Assembly (NCBI GenBank): GCA_036924285.1
Contig: JAYKYS010000010.1
Span: forward strand, 8,990,001 to 9,054,000
Direction: 5' to 3'
Length of the DNA: 64,000 bases
DNA from: Asterella californica
Lineage: Eukaryota; Streptophyta; Marchantiopsida; Marchantiales; Aytoniaceae
The position numbers and the translations under genes were made by a program. Every line of letters starts with the position of its first letter. Within the stretch, counting starts at the first letter, position 1. Of this stretch, positions 21,946 through 33,590 are shown in pieces. The notes under the pieces are model-generated. The model saw only the letters and a program-made list of their open reading frames with translations. It did no database searches and was not told where the DNA came from.

Positions 21946-22580
21946 CAGTTCCAGTCTGTCGCTGATGTATTTCGAGATGGAAATCTGCGAGACTAGAGAA
22001 ACCAAAACCTTGAAAAGAAGCCTCGAACCGTCTGGTTCCCGCTGCTCGTTTCCCACACCCAAACCTGCCAGACGATAACTAAGAAAAACCTCGAAACGAC
22101 CATAATCTACCAGACCCGCTAAACGAAAACCGCCAAACCAAGGAAGGCAAAGCACGAAACGAAAAAAAGCGAACGAATAGCGATCGATCCCGACAGCAGC
22201 TTCTCCATACCGCCTCTGCTGTGCACAGAAACAAAGCAAAATGAATGGCAAAGAACCTCGACACCACCGTCTCCGCAGCGCCTCTACTTGCGCATTCAAT
22301 CTACACCAACTGAACCTCGCCACTATCCGCCACACATCAACGAGCAACCCTACAAGAAGATGATAAACACATATCCGAGCACCCTGCGAGAAGACAATTA
22401 ACACATACAATACGAGACGTAGTCCTAAATATACAAGCTCGAACAACATAATATGCACGTTTTTTTATCGCTGCCGTCACTTCCCCTGTCCGCGTTCTAT
22501 CGCGAACGACTATTTACACTCCCGCTCAACTAGCTTGTCCGTTTCTCTACTTAGCTGAGAAGTACACTTTTGACGTATAT

Positions 22581-22752
22581 GGACTATCATTCTGTTTTGT
22601 CGTGAGTTGCTTTACTCACGACTTTACTCTTATTTGCAACAGATATATTTTATGGATAAAGACCAAAGGATATCACAAGTTCCGTCGATATTCTTTTCAA
22701 CATGGGAGTTGTAGATTATTTTACTATAACTTGTCTTCCACACGACTTCAAC
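22581..22752 (+). repeat. Right terminal and outer inverted repeats with hairpin
   Basis: 22581-22629 is the right copy of the 49-bp repeat and 22629-22752 the right copy of the outer repeat, directly joined. Inside the first, CGTGAGT-TGCTTT-ACTCACG (22601-22620) forms a perfect 7-bp hairpin. Confidence 0.75.
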
Positions 22753-24727
22753 TTCTCTCCGTTTCGACTCAAGCAACTTCGAGAGCTTGCACCAGAAAGT
22801 ACCAAGCGTCTCTAACCTTGTATCATAGTTAGGGCTATTCACACTAAGTTTCAGATTTGCTTATGGTACTCTGCCGAGCTGCTAGGGTCAATATGCATCT
22901 AAAGTGTTGTGTAAAATAAAAAGACCGGGTTGAAAAGGTTACAGATAATGTGGAAATGTTTGCTGATTCCGAGAGGTTTAATGCTTTTGAAAGTCCGAGT
23001 GTTAGTTAAGGCGACCGTCAAGATAAAAAAAACAACTAGTGACACTATCTCTTTATTCTGACCGCATTTTCTTCTTCTTCTTGCGTACAACAAAAAAAAT
23101 CTTCATTTCTTTGCTTCCGGACGCTACTCATGCGAGAACTCGCATTCTTTCATTTGTGCTAGTCTTGTTTCTTCTAGTACATCTCAATATCTGTTGCTGG
23201 CTCTATGATGAGGGCTTCCGCTTGTGGTGGCTGGATTTCTCAGTATTCTCTTTTGCTATTTTCCACGGTATGAACATCCCAGAATCCTCTCCTTGATCGG
23301 ATCCTGAACAAACATTGTGCTTTCTCCGATCAATCTATTCAACCTCTCGACACAGACTTAGAGTTCGCTGAATATTACGACATTAGAACGAAATGCCGAG
23401 GTTCGTTTTCTTTCTTCTGCCGAGGCCCTTGAAAGTTTCTTCAGGAGCACCGGCTCAGACAAGGGACGTCCGATCGAAGTTTACTGCCATAATAGGCGTG
23501 ATTATTTCATCATGCGACATGTAAAACGCAGACGTTTCCACTACAACAACCTTCTATAAGCACGGTGTTCATAGCACAATTCTCCGCTCATATGTAAAGC
23601 AAGACCCTGCTATCTCTTACGTTTGTACATGAAGGGAACAACAGAAGGACACTACACAGCCTTCTGCTTTACCCATAGATAAAGCACGGCCTTGCTATTT
23701 CAATTTCTCTTCTGCAAAATTCGTGTTCAAATTTCATCCGACACTAGAGGGATTTAGAAACCTTACCTGCAGACCGCAACCCCTCGTCGAGCGCTCCTAT
23801 TAGCCCCAGCCGAAAAATAAAACCCCCATTCAAAAAATACTCTCCCTCTCTAACCATTTGAAACAGTGAGAGGGTGAATATGCATGCCTTAAGGCGCAAA
23901 TGGTCAATACACTAAGATGCGTAGAAGTTTCAGAATCGTTCTTTAAAAGAAACTTTGAAAATTTATATATATGCATTTTGAAGTGTAGAGTAGGCTTTTC
24001 TCGAGCAGCTTAGATGGAAGGCAAAGAGGAAAATAATGACATGCGTCACTACTATGATAGTTTTCAGCTCGAAAAACCCCAAAAGGATAAGGGAGGAAGA
24101 ACCCTCACACAAAAACCTAATAGGACGTGTCCAAGCTAATGCATAAGATTCTCTTACATCCAGCAAGAAAAATCCAATAGAAGGATAACTTCGTACATAT
24201 CTCTGAATCCCTTATGGTCGTATTTGTGAATTGAAAATCAATTGGTCTCTTATGGTCGTATTTGTGAAATATTTATTTTCTTGAAATGAAAGTAAATTCC
24301 TTGTATTTCAAACTTCCATATTATCGAAATTCATGAACGAATTGATATAAAAGATCAATATGCATGCCACATGGACTTTTGGCCCGGGAATAGAAAAACA
24401 AGCGGGGTATGCGAGACAAAGTACAACAAAGTGGATTGGGTGTAGGGTGACATGGAGTCAAAGATTATTTTAGGAATATCGTTTGATTTTCTCTTCACTA
24501 TGTATGCTGATGTTCTTGTTTAGGATATAGAGATATATATATATGTTATACAAATTTTTTAAATATATATTATTATAATTATTAACTTTTTTAAGCATTA
24601 AGTGTTAAAAGAACCACAAGCTACATCTGGATCCAGGGACAACCCATAAGTACAGATTGAGATGAAACACTTCTGAAAAGATAAGATCGATATACTGCTC
24701 TCAAGAAAACAGTAATGTTTGAGGACA
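22753..24727. other. Intergenic region with one hairpin
   Basis: I see no gene. The only feature I can name is the hairpin at 23844-23874 (CCCTCTC/GAGAGGG) followed by TGAATATGCATGCCT at 23875-23889, identical to the 15-mer at 18676-18690. A partial echo, CAATATGCATGCCA, lies near 24357. Confidence 0.45.
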
Positions 24728-24777
24728 TTAATTTATTACCTAACCCTTGCCAACGGAAGGGTTAAGTAATAAATTAA
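24728..24777. repeat. Foldback hairpin with 21-bp arms
   Basis: Arms 24728-24748 and 24757-24777 pair over 21 bases with one mismatch around an 8-base loop. The sequence is related to the hairpin at 18585-18636. It lies directly at the left boundary of the pol fragment that begins at 24783. Confidence 0.8.
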
Positions 24778-24782
24778 GCATG

Positions 24783-25810
24783 CTACTCTCCTTCTGTAGC
24801 ATAGTCGGTAGCTATCAAAATATACCGTGCTTGCGTTCTTCTAGCCACCAGGGCGATGGGCCCTACAAAGTCGATTCTCCACTTTTCAAAAGGAGCAAGC
24901 GGAAGAATGAGAGTAAGAGGCCACCTAGTAGTAGCTGTTGGTCTTCCTATCCTTTGGCACGCATCACATTTCCTGATCTCCTGAAAAGTGTCTCTGTACA
25001 TGGTCGGCCACCAGTAACCGGCGTCCAACATCTTCTTCATTGTGATCTTCAGCCCGTAGTGACCCCCAACATCTTCGTAGTGAAGACCCGTGATCACTAG
25101 CTTAATCTCTGAAGGCTCAAGGCATCTCCTTAGCTTCTCGTCATGTCCCTTCCTAAACAAGATACCCTGGAAGATGGCATAGGGACCTTCCTTATGTAAG
25201 AAGACAGCCTTCTACTCCGCATCCAATCCCTCGGGATACTGTTGGTCTTCTAGCAACTTCCTCAAGTCCTTGAAGATCGATTCTTCTATGGAAGTCGCAA
25301 AGACTGGATCAGAAGATCTAGTCTCGTCTTCTGGGAAACAGACGGTACGCCCCCCTCATACGAAAGTGTCTCTGCGAAAACTGAAAACAGCTTCTCGTCA
25401 GAGAACTCGTCTTCCACTTCATCTTCTCGTCGTTCTGTCTCCAATCTGGATAGGTAGTTAGCATTAACATGCTGTCTTCCAGACCTGTACTCAACGGTGT
25501 AAGTAAATTCTTGGAGTAGAAGAATCCACCTAGCTATCCTACCAGACAAATCTGCTTTCTTCACGAGATGTTTCAAAGAAAAATGATCCACATAGAAGAC
25601 AAACGGATTGACTAGAAGATAGTGCCTAAACTTCCTCCATGAGTAAATCATGCCAAGACACTCCCTTTCAATTGTAGAGTACTTCTTCTCTGCATCACTG
25701 AGTTGTCTTCCCGCATAGTAGATGGGATAATCCTTCTTCTTCTCATCTTTCTGACTCAATACCACCCCTATGACGAAAGCTTGAAACATCCACATAAATA
25801 TGGAAGATTC
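24783..25810 (-). pseudogene. Gypsy pol fragment: RNase H and integrase N-terminal half
   Basis: On the minus strand, RNase H runs from 25810 ('IGVVLSQKDEKKKDYPIYYA', 'STIERECLGMIYSWRKFRHY' with the catalytic Glu, 'FYVDHFSLKHLV') to 25286. The integrase zinc module ('LHYEDVGGHYG', 'CDACQ') and first DDE Asp ('WRIDFVGPI') follow to 24783. It is cut at 24783 after 'IATDYATEGE', so the rest of the integrase is missing. Upstream it stops at 25811, where the TCTCC target duplication and a GypB LTR begin. The sequence is of the GypA/GypB type. The RNase H start is frameshifted near 25790. Confidence 0.8.
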
Positions 25811-25815
25811 TCTCC

Positions 25816-27103
25816 TGTAGTGTCGTATGATTACTCCTTTTGCCCATTTAGTATACAAGATATCGTTCTCACAGAGGATTTGCACAAGTAACGCTGCTCT
25901 AAGTTCTAAGATCTGATCAAACACACAAACACACGGGTTTTGTCTAGAAATCCCGTCTTCTCACAAAACCACATGGCTTCCAGACTCTCCAAAAGGTGCT
26001 CTAGACCTAAACAAACAACTACTTACTAAAATATCACACAACTATTCACCGAGAAGCTCGAGAAGACGCTTCATGCTTCCATGTCACTTCTTCCGGTCCT
26101 CTCAGTATCGTCTTCCTGAAGCAATTCTCGGCTTCTGGGGGTTCAACTCGGCTTCTCACACCTCCAAAAGACTGCTCCTGCTTCGTAGAAGTCGACTAGC
26201 AATGGCTGTTACATCTTACTCTCTCTCACATTCCAACGGGTTAGATTAATCACAGGGTGCATGTCCTCTGTAGCCTTCCCAGGCTTCTGCCTACGGAAAT
26301 GATCTTCCTGCAGCACTACAACGACATTCACCTTCACGAAAGCTCAATAGAAGTCTCGGAAGCTCACTAGAAGAAGATAAGAAGATGGGGAAGATGACAG
26401 AAGTTGGGGAAGAAGGAAAAATCCAAACGAGAGAAAAACAAGATAAGAATAAGAAATTAAGATTCCGACAGGCTTCTAGTCCGGATCCTGACTAACAAGC
26501 CATCTCTGCTTGTAATAGTTTGGGGAGGAAGACAACAAACGTGCGTACAGTTGCACCGTCTTCTACTTGAGGATGTCGTCTTCTGCTGTGGGAAGAAGGC
26601 TTCTTTCTTCTTCTCTCGCTGCTCTGACTACTCTGTCTTCTGAGATCTCTTACCCATAAGACCGTCCGTACGTAGATCTGAAGTGCTCCACTGGACGAGC
26701 TAAGCTGTGAATCTGCACAACTGCTAACAGTCACCGCCACTCAAGAAGAATTCTTCCCATGCACAATCGGGAGTGAATCCAAGGAAATCCATCATCCAGA
26801 AGACACGGACAAAGCTTCAGCAATCCATTCTCCGAGAAGAAGGCACATTGGTATTGAGAAGCTCACTCCTTCTACTTTCTGCTCCTACTCCTCGACACAC
26901 CAGTCTAGCCAACAGGACTACACGAGGATGTCGTTCCTTGCTCCTAAACTGTACACTACCTTCATCTACATCTTCGAAGCACTACTGATAACGAGCATGC
27001 AGACCCCTCCGATATAATCCCAATCTATTAGTATGTCTCTAACATCGGGTGTAGTGTGCGCCGTGCGTAATGTGTCCTTACTCACAGTGATGCGTATACG
27101 CGC
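25816..27103 (-). mobile_element. GypB LTR, 3' part, interrupted by GypC
   Basis: On the minus strand this ends '...GACACTACA' at 25816, the GypB LTR end, flanked by TCTCC (25811-25815). It matches the last ~1.3 kb of the LTR copy ending at 54406. At 27103 it is interrupted by GypC and resumes at 42618-42674, so the two flanks join into one continuous GypB sequence. A plus-strand GypB LTR then cuts it at 42675. Confidence 0.8.
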
Positions 27104-28876
27104 TATCGTGTTGTGGTTTGGCTCTTGTGTGAAATTCATGTGTAACCTATGTTGTGTTTTTTTTCTATGTTTCGTGAACCGTATCGCGTAACTCGCCGAA
27201 CGGTGTGATGAGTGGCACGTTTGTGATTATCTGTTTAAGTGATCGCACGGTAGAGGAACGTGCCAAGTCATCGATCTGTGCACGTTCACTTCAGTGGTCC
27301 TTGTCACCGCATTGTGTATAAAATGGCGGGTCGAAGATTCATACGACATTCTCTCTCAGCGGATGATTGGTAAGAGTTCTCGGTGGTCTGCATGGAGGAG
27401 TGAAGAACTGCAAGAGTGGTGGTTATGGACGGAGGTGTGTTACCGGCTTCGGATCTTCCTTTCCCGAATCCGTTTCACATCAAGCTTCATTGCATCCACT
27501 GCGGTCACTTTCGACAGTGGTTAGTTGCATACTTTGACGATGAATTCATGGGAAGAATGATGGAGTTACAGCTTCCGGTGATCCTTCCGATCGTAACATA
27601 CGGAGAGACTTAGATATGACGTGTATATTTTGTTGTGAGGAACAATAGATCTCAACTATCCATCGATCGTTCCTTTCAACCTTTGGGTCGATGTCCGATG
27701 TCATTGCAGACCGAAGATCAATCATGGGGCTTGGATCGTGAGAAACTTCAGACAAGAATATTACAATCGAGTGATTGCTTCACCATTTCCTTTTGTCGTA
27801 CCTTTTATTGTAGAACGTTTTCAGGTTGTAATATTGACGTTGTATTAGTCTGCGACTCACTGGTTTCATTCTGGTTGAGCGTTTCTGTGTAGTTACGGAC
27901 CGCAAAGAATCCTTCGACATGTCTCAAGGATTTTCTGAAGTCTTAGAGTCTTGTTGATGTCTTGTGTCTCCTTGGGAGTAAAAATTCGTTCTAGAGGAAA
28001 AAGTTGAGTGTAGAAAAGACAAAAGTAAAGATCTTTTTGCTCTTATTGGTCCACTTTTGGACCAATGGTGTTCTAGCTGATCCTCGCGACGTTTCTGTCG
28101 TTTCTGGAGGCTTCGGAGATCCATTCGTGAAACGAAGGGTATGGTTGGAGAGCTCTCGACCGGGGCTACAATCTGGGCTGAAGAATCGGTCGATTTGATG
28201 GAAGTATGAGCGCGTTATGATTGATTGAGTGGAGGGGGATCCAATTCGGACCTACCGCTACATTTCTGGTTGTTCCGAGAGACTCGCGATGAGTTTTGAG
28301 GAGCTGTCTGTTGGGTTGGAGAGCTGACGACGTGCTGGTCATTTTGATATCAATTTGGTCAGGTTCTTGATCAATTTGGATTCTGAACCGACCGATTGAA
28401 ATTGAGAAGTGCAGACGGGATAAGACGAGGACAACGAACTGTGATAGCCATGGATAGTTTGCTATTGCTTAAGTTCTGAGTCGAATTTCTGAGTGAAACT
28501 TTCCAGGATTGAAGCATGTCTTATCAGTAAGATACTTGGGAAGTTTCACCTCAAATGGTCGAGCAGTTTGTTCAGAATCTTGGATCAAATGTACCTGGGT
28601 CTGTAAAGCTCTGAAGTTAGCACAGATTACGGTTTGATCCATATCTGAGAATTGGTTTAAGATTTTGACCTGAAAATTGTTCAGGGTAGGAGTGAAGTGT
28701 CCAATCAAGCTTCCTGTGAAGTTTGATCATCATTGGTCGACTATTTTGGGAGGACTGAGGTCTCAAAGTTCAAAGATACTTCTGTTATTAGTAATTTTGG
28801 GTTTTTCGGTATCATCTATGATCATTTTGGTCATTTTCGATCAATTTGGAGAGGAGTTTGTTGCTGAAACTGCCAT

Positions 28877-31800
28877 TGTGGTGCCCACAAATTACAGGAT
28901 GCACGAATTTTTGAAATTTTTTAGAATAATAACTTGTTTGTATAACTGAAGAAGCGTTGTTACTTAAGGTTACGTCTTCTTTAACAGGAAGATGATCTTA
29001 AGAGCTGTTTGTAATAAGAAGTTGACTTCTTCGGAAGACGACCGTCTTCGGAAGAGCGTCTTCCCAGTTGCGTCTTCAGAAGACGGGAAGACGGAGGAAG
29101 ATGAGAAGACGGCGGAAGACACCTGTCTTCCGGAAGACAGCGATCGCGAAGGACCAACCACGAGTTTTCGGGTAAGACAGTAGGTGTACCTATTGGGGCG
29201 CACCGAATAGGTAGGTAGGTCAGGAAGACACCCAAGGTCGAGAACCCCTAATCTGCGGGGAAGATGCGTGAGGAAGCACATTAGGCACCTTCCAACTTCC
29301 CGCAACACAGCGCTTGAAGAAGATCGATTGAGAGAGTGAGCTTCGTGAGCTAGCATTGAGAGAGGAATCGAGTAAGACATCGAGGTAGGAGAGAGTAAGT
29401 TGGCAGCTAGGCGAAGAGTGAGATCGAATTGCGGGAGCACAAACAGCAGAGAAAGTGAAGGTGTTTCTGTGGAGCTTCCGATAAGTTGATAGTGGAGAGT
29501 GGCAAGTAAAAGCGAAGGTGGAATCGAGGTGTGGACCGAAATTGACAGCAGGCGCATTCGAGAGGAGTCGCATTGGAAGCTAGGACAAGAGCCAGAAGCG
29601 CGCAGAGGCCGAAGGCAACTCGGGGAACCGAAGAAGACTGTAGAGATCTTCCAGGTATGTCGATGCATCCGCGAGGCTTGGTGTTACCAACGGCAGAATT
29701 GGCCGAGGCCACTCCTTTCCTCAAGGAGTTGGGTCTCGACTTCTTCCTGTGGGATTGGAACCTCGCAGATCAAGAGCTTCTGGAGGAGGTGTGGGCAGCG
29801 TTACCACCGCGTAACCGTGTACCTGCGAAGGCAGGAGTAGCTCGGGGAAGACCGTCTTCCTGGACTGAAGACTGGTGGCGTAAGGCGTTTCACAGGCCTG
29901 AGTCCGAGAACCGAGGATATTGGTACGAGAAGAAGATCTTGCCTAGGATTGTGAGTTCGTGACATGTGCCTGGGAGTACCACCTGCCTTTTCGTGGAAGA
30001 CAGGCAGGGGAGGAACGGTTGGAAGATAGAATCTTACCGGGAGCCGAAGAAGCGCCTCCTGGCGAAGTTATTTCTGCATCTCTTTCCCAAGGGGAAAGCG
30101 CAGAAGACGAGGTACTTAAGAGATCAGGACGTGGAGTTCCTGGAATCAGTGTGGGATGACAGAGTGCCAATCTACTGGGGCGCGTACATTCACAACTATG
30201 TACAGACGGAGCTAGCATACTTGGGTACCCCGGCGGGAGGACACTTGACGTCCTTCTTCTGCTTCTTGTATGTAGCCATGGGGGATCTTAGGGAAGATCA
30301 GCTGGCAGTGTATGGGCCAACGGAGCGACAGGAGGTGAAGGAAGAGACCTCGGAAGACGATGACCGAGAGATAGCAGCAACGCCCCCTCCCACTCTGATG
30401 CCACAACTGAGGCCCGGCTCTCACCAGAAGACGCTTCTGGTGAGAGAAGATGAGTCTAGTGGGTCGGAAGACGCCACGCCACTGAGGAAGATGGGTTCCA
30501 GAAGTGTACCGAGGACACCCATCTCCCTCATTCATTCAGGATCGGAGTCGAACTCGGAGGTAGAGTTGCTGAGTACCCGATCGGAGCAGAAGACAGCTTC
30601 TGTAACACCTGGGAGTCTTCTGAAGACTCCAGAAGACGAAGAATGGATGGGCGCTCCTGCTGCGATGCGAGGAAGCGCAAAGAAGAGAGCCGCTCCTGCC
30701 ATGAGGAGTCTTCCACCCCGGAAGATGAGAAGAGTAGCTTCTTCTCGTGCGCAGAAGATGAAGGTCGTAGTGGTGGAAGAGGCTTCCTTGCCTCTGGAAG
30801 ACGAAGTCGACACCATGGAGCGAGTGGTGGAGATGAACTTGTCTTCCGCAAGAAGACGACTGGAGGAGTTCAGTGCCTACTTCCAGAAGGAGATCCAGCC
30901 CGCTATGGAGTTGCTGGAGAGGAGAGCGAGGGCACAGGAGAAGCCCTTACAGCCTGGATTTGACCTGCGCACCTTGCTGCGACAGGAAGACAGCTAGCAG
31001 AAGACGGAGTCGCTGGAAGCTAGTCTCCGCACCACGGAGAAGCTTGCAGTCAGGTACAAGACGGAAGCAGCCGCCTCTGCCAAGGAGTCGATGCAACTTC
31101 GGAAGAGCAACCAGGAGTTGCAGGCGCAAGTACAGCAGCGCGATCATGAAGTTCTCCGAGTGCGGGAGAAGATCACTGCCCTCGCAGAAGAGCAGACCAC
31201 TTGGAAGGCGCAGCGAGAAGCCGCAGAAGCTCGAGCTGCAGTGGAGAAGACGCAGAGGGAAGCAGCAGAGGCACGTGCGCAGAAGATGCTAGCTTAGTCG
31301 GTAGAAGCGCTTCGGAAGAAGTTCAACTTCACCGCGGGTAAGAAGTTACTTACCTTAGCTAGAGGATGGGACAGCGAGTCCAGAGCGATGTTGGTGGAAT
31401 GCCGGGAGAGTATGTTCAGGTACTTGGATAGACAGATAGAAGGAGTGAAGACACTTTATGGTCTTCCTTCACTTCCGACACCTGCAACCGCATCTTCCCA
31501 CGCTCCAGCACCATCGACTGGATCCGGAATGGAGAAGGAGGAGTTCGATCTCGCTGTACACTTGGTGATGACAGCATTGGAAGACGAGAAGACTCCAGAA
31601 GACGCCCCGGAAGACAGGAAGACGAGCCGTCTTCCCAGGTATTCCGCGTGGAGAAAGCGACTTCCCCGGACCCCTATGAGGTCGCCATGGTCCCTAGTAC
31701 TGCATCTGTGCCTCAGAAGACCGAAAACGCACCATTCGACTCATCTCCCCAGAAGACCATTCCGTCTTCTGAAGTCGAAGCCGAGGAAGACGCAGCCGCA

Positions 31801-33590
31801 GAAACCGCAGGACCAGCAAAGAGCGAGGAGAGAGAAGCTACCTCAGTGGTACCCGAGGTAAGTGCAGGGCTTCCCAGCCCATCAGAAGTCGAGGTAGTAA
31901 CTCCGGTAGGAGTAGATCATGTAGAGATTGCCACCGAGCAATCAGAGTAGTTAGCAAACTCAATCGACACTTCCAGATTTAGTAGGATCGGACATGCTAT
32001 CTTAAGGGTGGCAGTTTTCCATGTAAAAATAGTTAAGACCCCATGTGGCAGCATAGGTAGCGTAGGAGTAACACAGTGGAGGGCTAATTGGGAAGAGGGA
32101 CCGCATGCATGTGAGGTGACAACCTCTTGTCAGCGCCTCTCTCTCTCCCTGGTGGTCGCCTCCCCTAGCTCTCGAGGCAGATGGTTAAGTAGGATCGTAG
32201 AGTAGGAAATGAAGCTCTGCCAGTTCTGCCAGTTCTGTAGGATTCTGTAGTAACTGAACATACACTTCGATTCTATGAGCAGGCAGACGAAGACACATTA
32301 GAGCAGAGACAAGATAGATAGTTCTTCACACTACACCCGTTGTGGGAAACATACGAATAGTCTTGGAATATACAGGAGGGGTCTGCATACTCGCACCAGC
32401 AGTGGTTCGACGATGTAGATAGAAGTAGTGGACAGTCTAGGAACAGGGAACGGCATCCTCGTGCAGTCCTGTTAGCTAGACTGGTGTGTCGAGGAGTAGA
32501 CGCAGGAAGTAGAGGGAGTGAGCTTCCCAATACCAGTGTGACTTCTTCTCGGGGAATAGATTGTGGATTTGAGTGCAGAAGTTTTGTCCATGTCTTCTGG
32601 ATGGTGGGTTCCTTGAATTCACTCTCAATTGTGCATGGGGAATGTTCTTCTTGAGTGGCGGTGACTGTCAGCAGTTGTGGAAGTGTAGCTTGACTCGTTC
32701 AGTAGAGCACTTGGGATCTACGTACGAACGGTCTTCTGGGTAAGTGATCCCAGAAGACAGAGAAGTCAGAGCGGCGAAGTGAAGAAGAAAGAAGCCTTCT
32801 TCCCGCAACAGAAGACAACATCCTCGAGTAGAAGACGGTGCAACAGTACTCACGTTTGTTGTCTTCCTCCCCAAACTATTACAAGCAGGGATGGCTTGTT
32901 AGTCAGGATCCGGACTAGAAGCCTGTCTGAATCTTCATTGCCTCTTTTTATCTTGTTTTTCCTTGTTTGGTTTTTCTCATCTTCCCCATCTTCTCCCATC
33001 TTCCCCATCTTCTTACCTTCTTCTAGTGAGCTTCCGATACTTCTATTGAGCTTCCGTGAAGGTGAATGTCGTTGTAGTGCTGCAGGAAGACAACTTCCGT
33101 AGGCAGAAGCCTGGGAAGGCTACAAGGGGCATACACCCTGTGATTTATCTAACCCGTTGGAATGTGAGTGTGAGAATAATGTGTAGCGACCGTTGTTAGT
33201 CGACTTCTGCGAAGCAGGATAGCCTTCTGGAGGTGTGAGAAGACGAGGTGAACCCCCAGAAGACGAGAATCGCTTCGGAGAGACGGTATCGAGAAGACCG
33301 GAAGAAGCAATCTGGAAGCAGGAAGATCGTCTTCCCGCGCTTCTCTGTGAATAGTTGTGTGATATTGTAATTGGTAGTTGTTTGTTTAGTTCCAGAGCAC
33401 CATTTGGCGTGTCTGGAAGACGTGTTGTTTTGTGTGGTTTTGTGAGAAGACGGGATTTCTAGACAAAATCCGTGTGTTTGTGTGTTTGAACAGATCTTAG
33501 AACTTAGAGCAGCGTTACTTGTGCAAATCCTCTGTGGGAACGATATCTTGTATACTAAATGAGCAAAAGGAGAAATCCTACGTCACTACA
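28877..33590 (+). mobile_element. GypB solo LTR, 4714 bp, with target duplication GCCAT
   Basis: It starts TGTGGTGCCC and ends GTCACTACA, with GCCAT at 28872-28876 and 33591-33595. The uninterrupted GypC 3' LTR has a single ACCAT at the equivalent site (about 41980). The same start and end bound the LTR at 42675-46452, which is followed by a primer binding site. So this is one giant LTR left by recombination, not a two-LTR element: its two ends are not similar to each other. It contains the LTR-borne ORF at 29657-31950. Confidence 0.85.
29657..31950 (+). pseudogene. LTR-borne ORF, most complete GypB copy (~764 codons)
   Basis: The start 'MSMHPRGLVLP' is shared with the copy at 63445. Residues 1-260 form a globular domain with 'LGLDFFLWDWNLADQELLEE', 'QGRNGWKIESYREPKKR', 'DQDVEFLESVWDD' and 'FFCFLYVAMGDLREDQLAVY'. 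A Ser/Glu-rich linker with basic patches follows, then long Glu/Gln/Arg coiled coils (about residues 380-560), a short conserved block ('KFNFTAGKKLLTLARGWDSE', 'ESMFRYLDRQIEGVKTLYGL') and an acidic Pro/Ser/Glu tail. One frame runs almost throughout, broken by TGA (29960), two TAG (30995, 31295) and a frameshift near 31610. Other copies have sense codons at most of these sites. It lies inside an LTR, not between LTRs, and has no gag, pol or signal-peptide features. Function unknown. Confidence 0.75.

Larger units (their letters stand above)
18215..22752 (-). mobile_element. Replitron-like rolling-circle transposon (candidate)
   Basis: A broken Rep-type gene (21102-19539) lies between inverted repeats. 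One pair is a 49-bp repeat at 18732-18780 and 22581-22629, with about 42 of 49 positions matching. A second pair is about 110-125 bp at 18215-18327 and 22629-22752. On the right the two repeats are contiguous; on the left they are separated by about 400 bp holding other hairpins. An extra copy of part of the terminal repeat sits inside at 18987-19012, in the orientation of the right end. The right terminal repeat contains a perfect 7-bp stem hairpin (22601-22620). HUH elements commonly end in hairpins. The exact ends and any target duplication are not resolved. Confidence 0.5.

Noticed and set aside
21200..22458. Long overlapping frames with repeated 'LRLFFRWAAMF'-type segments
   Set aside because: They are produced by the 110-bp tandem repeat and occur in several frames. 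Composition and repeat phase do not suggest protein.
22079..23296. Phe/Leu-rich frames resembling membrane proteins
   Set aside because: They come from poly-T/CTT-rich DNA, have no conserved motif, and overlap inverted repeats.
28004..28198. 64-residue frame with a signal-peptide-like start in the GypC LTR (also 41112-41306)
   Set aside because: It is present in close copies only. The diverged LTR at 54825-57101 does not keep it, so it is probably chance.
28970..29724. Minus-strand frame of 232 codons in the GypB LTR
   Set aside because: It is antisense to the leader and ORF start, is Ser/Arg/Leu-rich from GAAGAC repeats, and is not kept in the other LTR copies.
30212..30851. Antisense frames opposite the LTR-borne ORF
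   Set aside because: They mirror the Glu/Lys-rich sense protein as Ser/Leu-rich frames, which is typical of a shadow.
28877..33590. A non-autonomous element with short LTRs carrying a cargo gene
   Set aside because: The two ends are not similar to each other, and the same start and end bound a unit that is directly followed by a primer binding site (46472). The whole unit is therefore the LTR.
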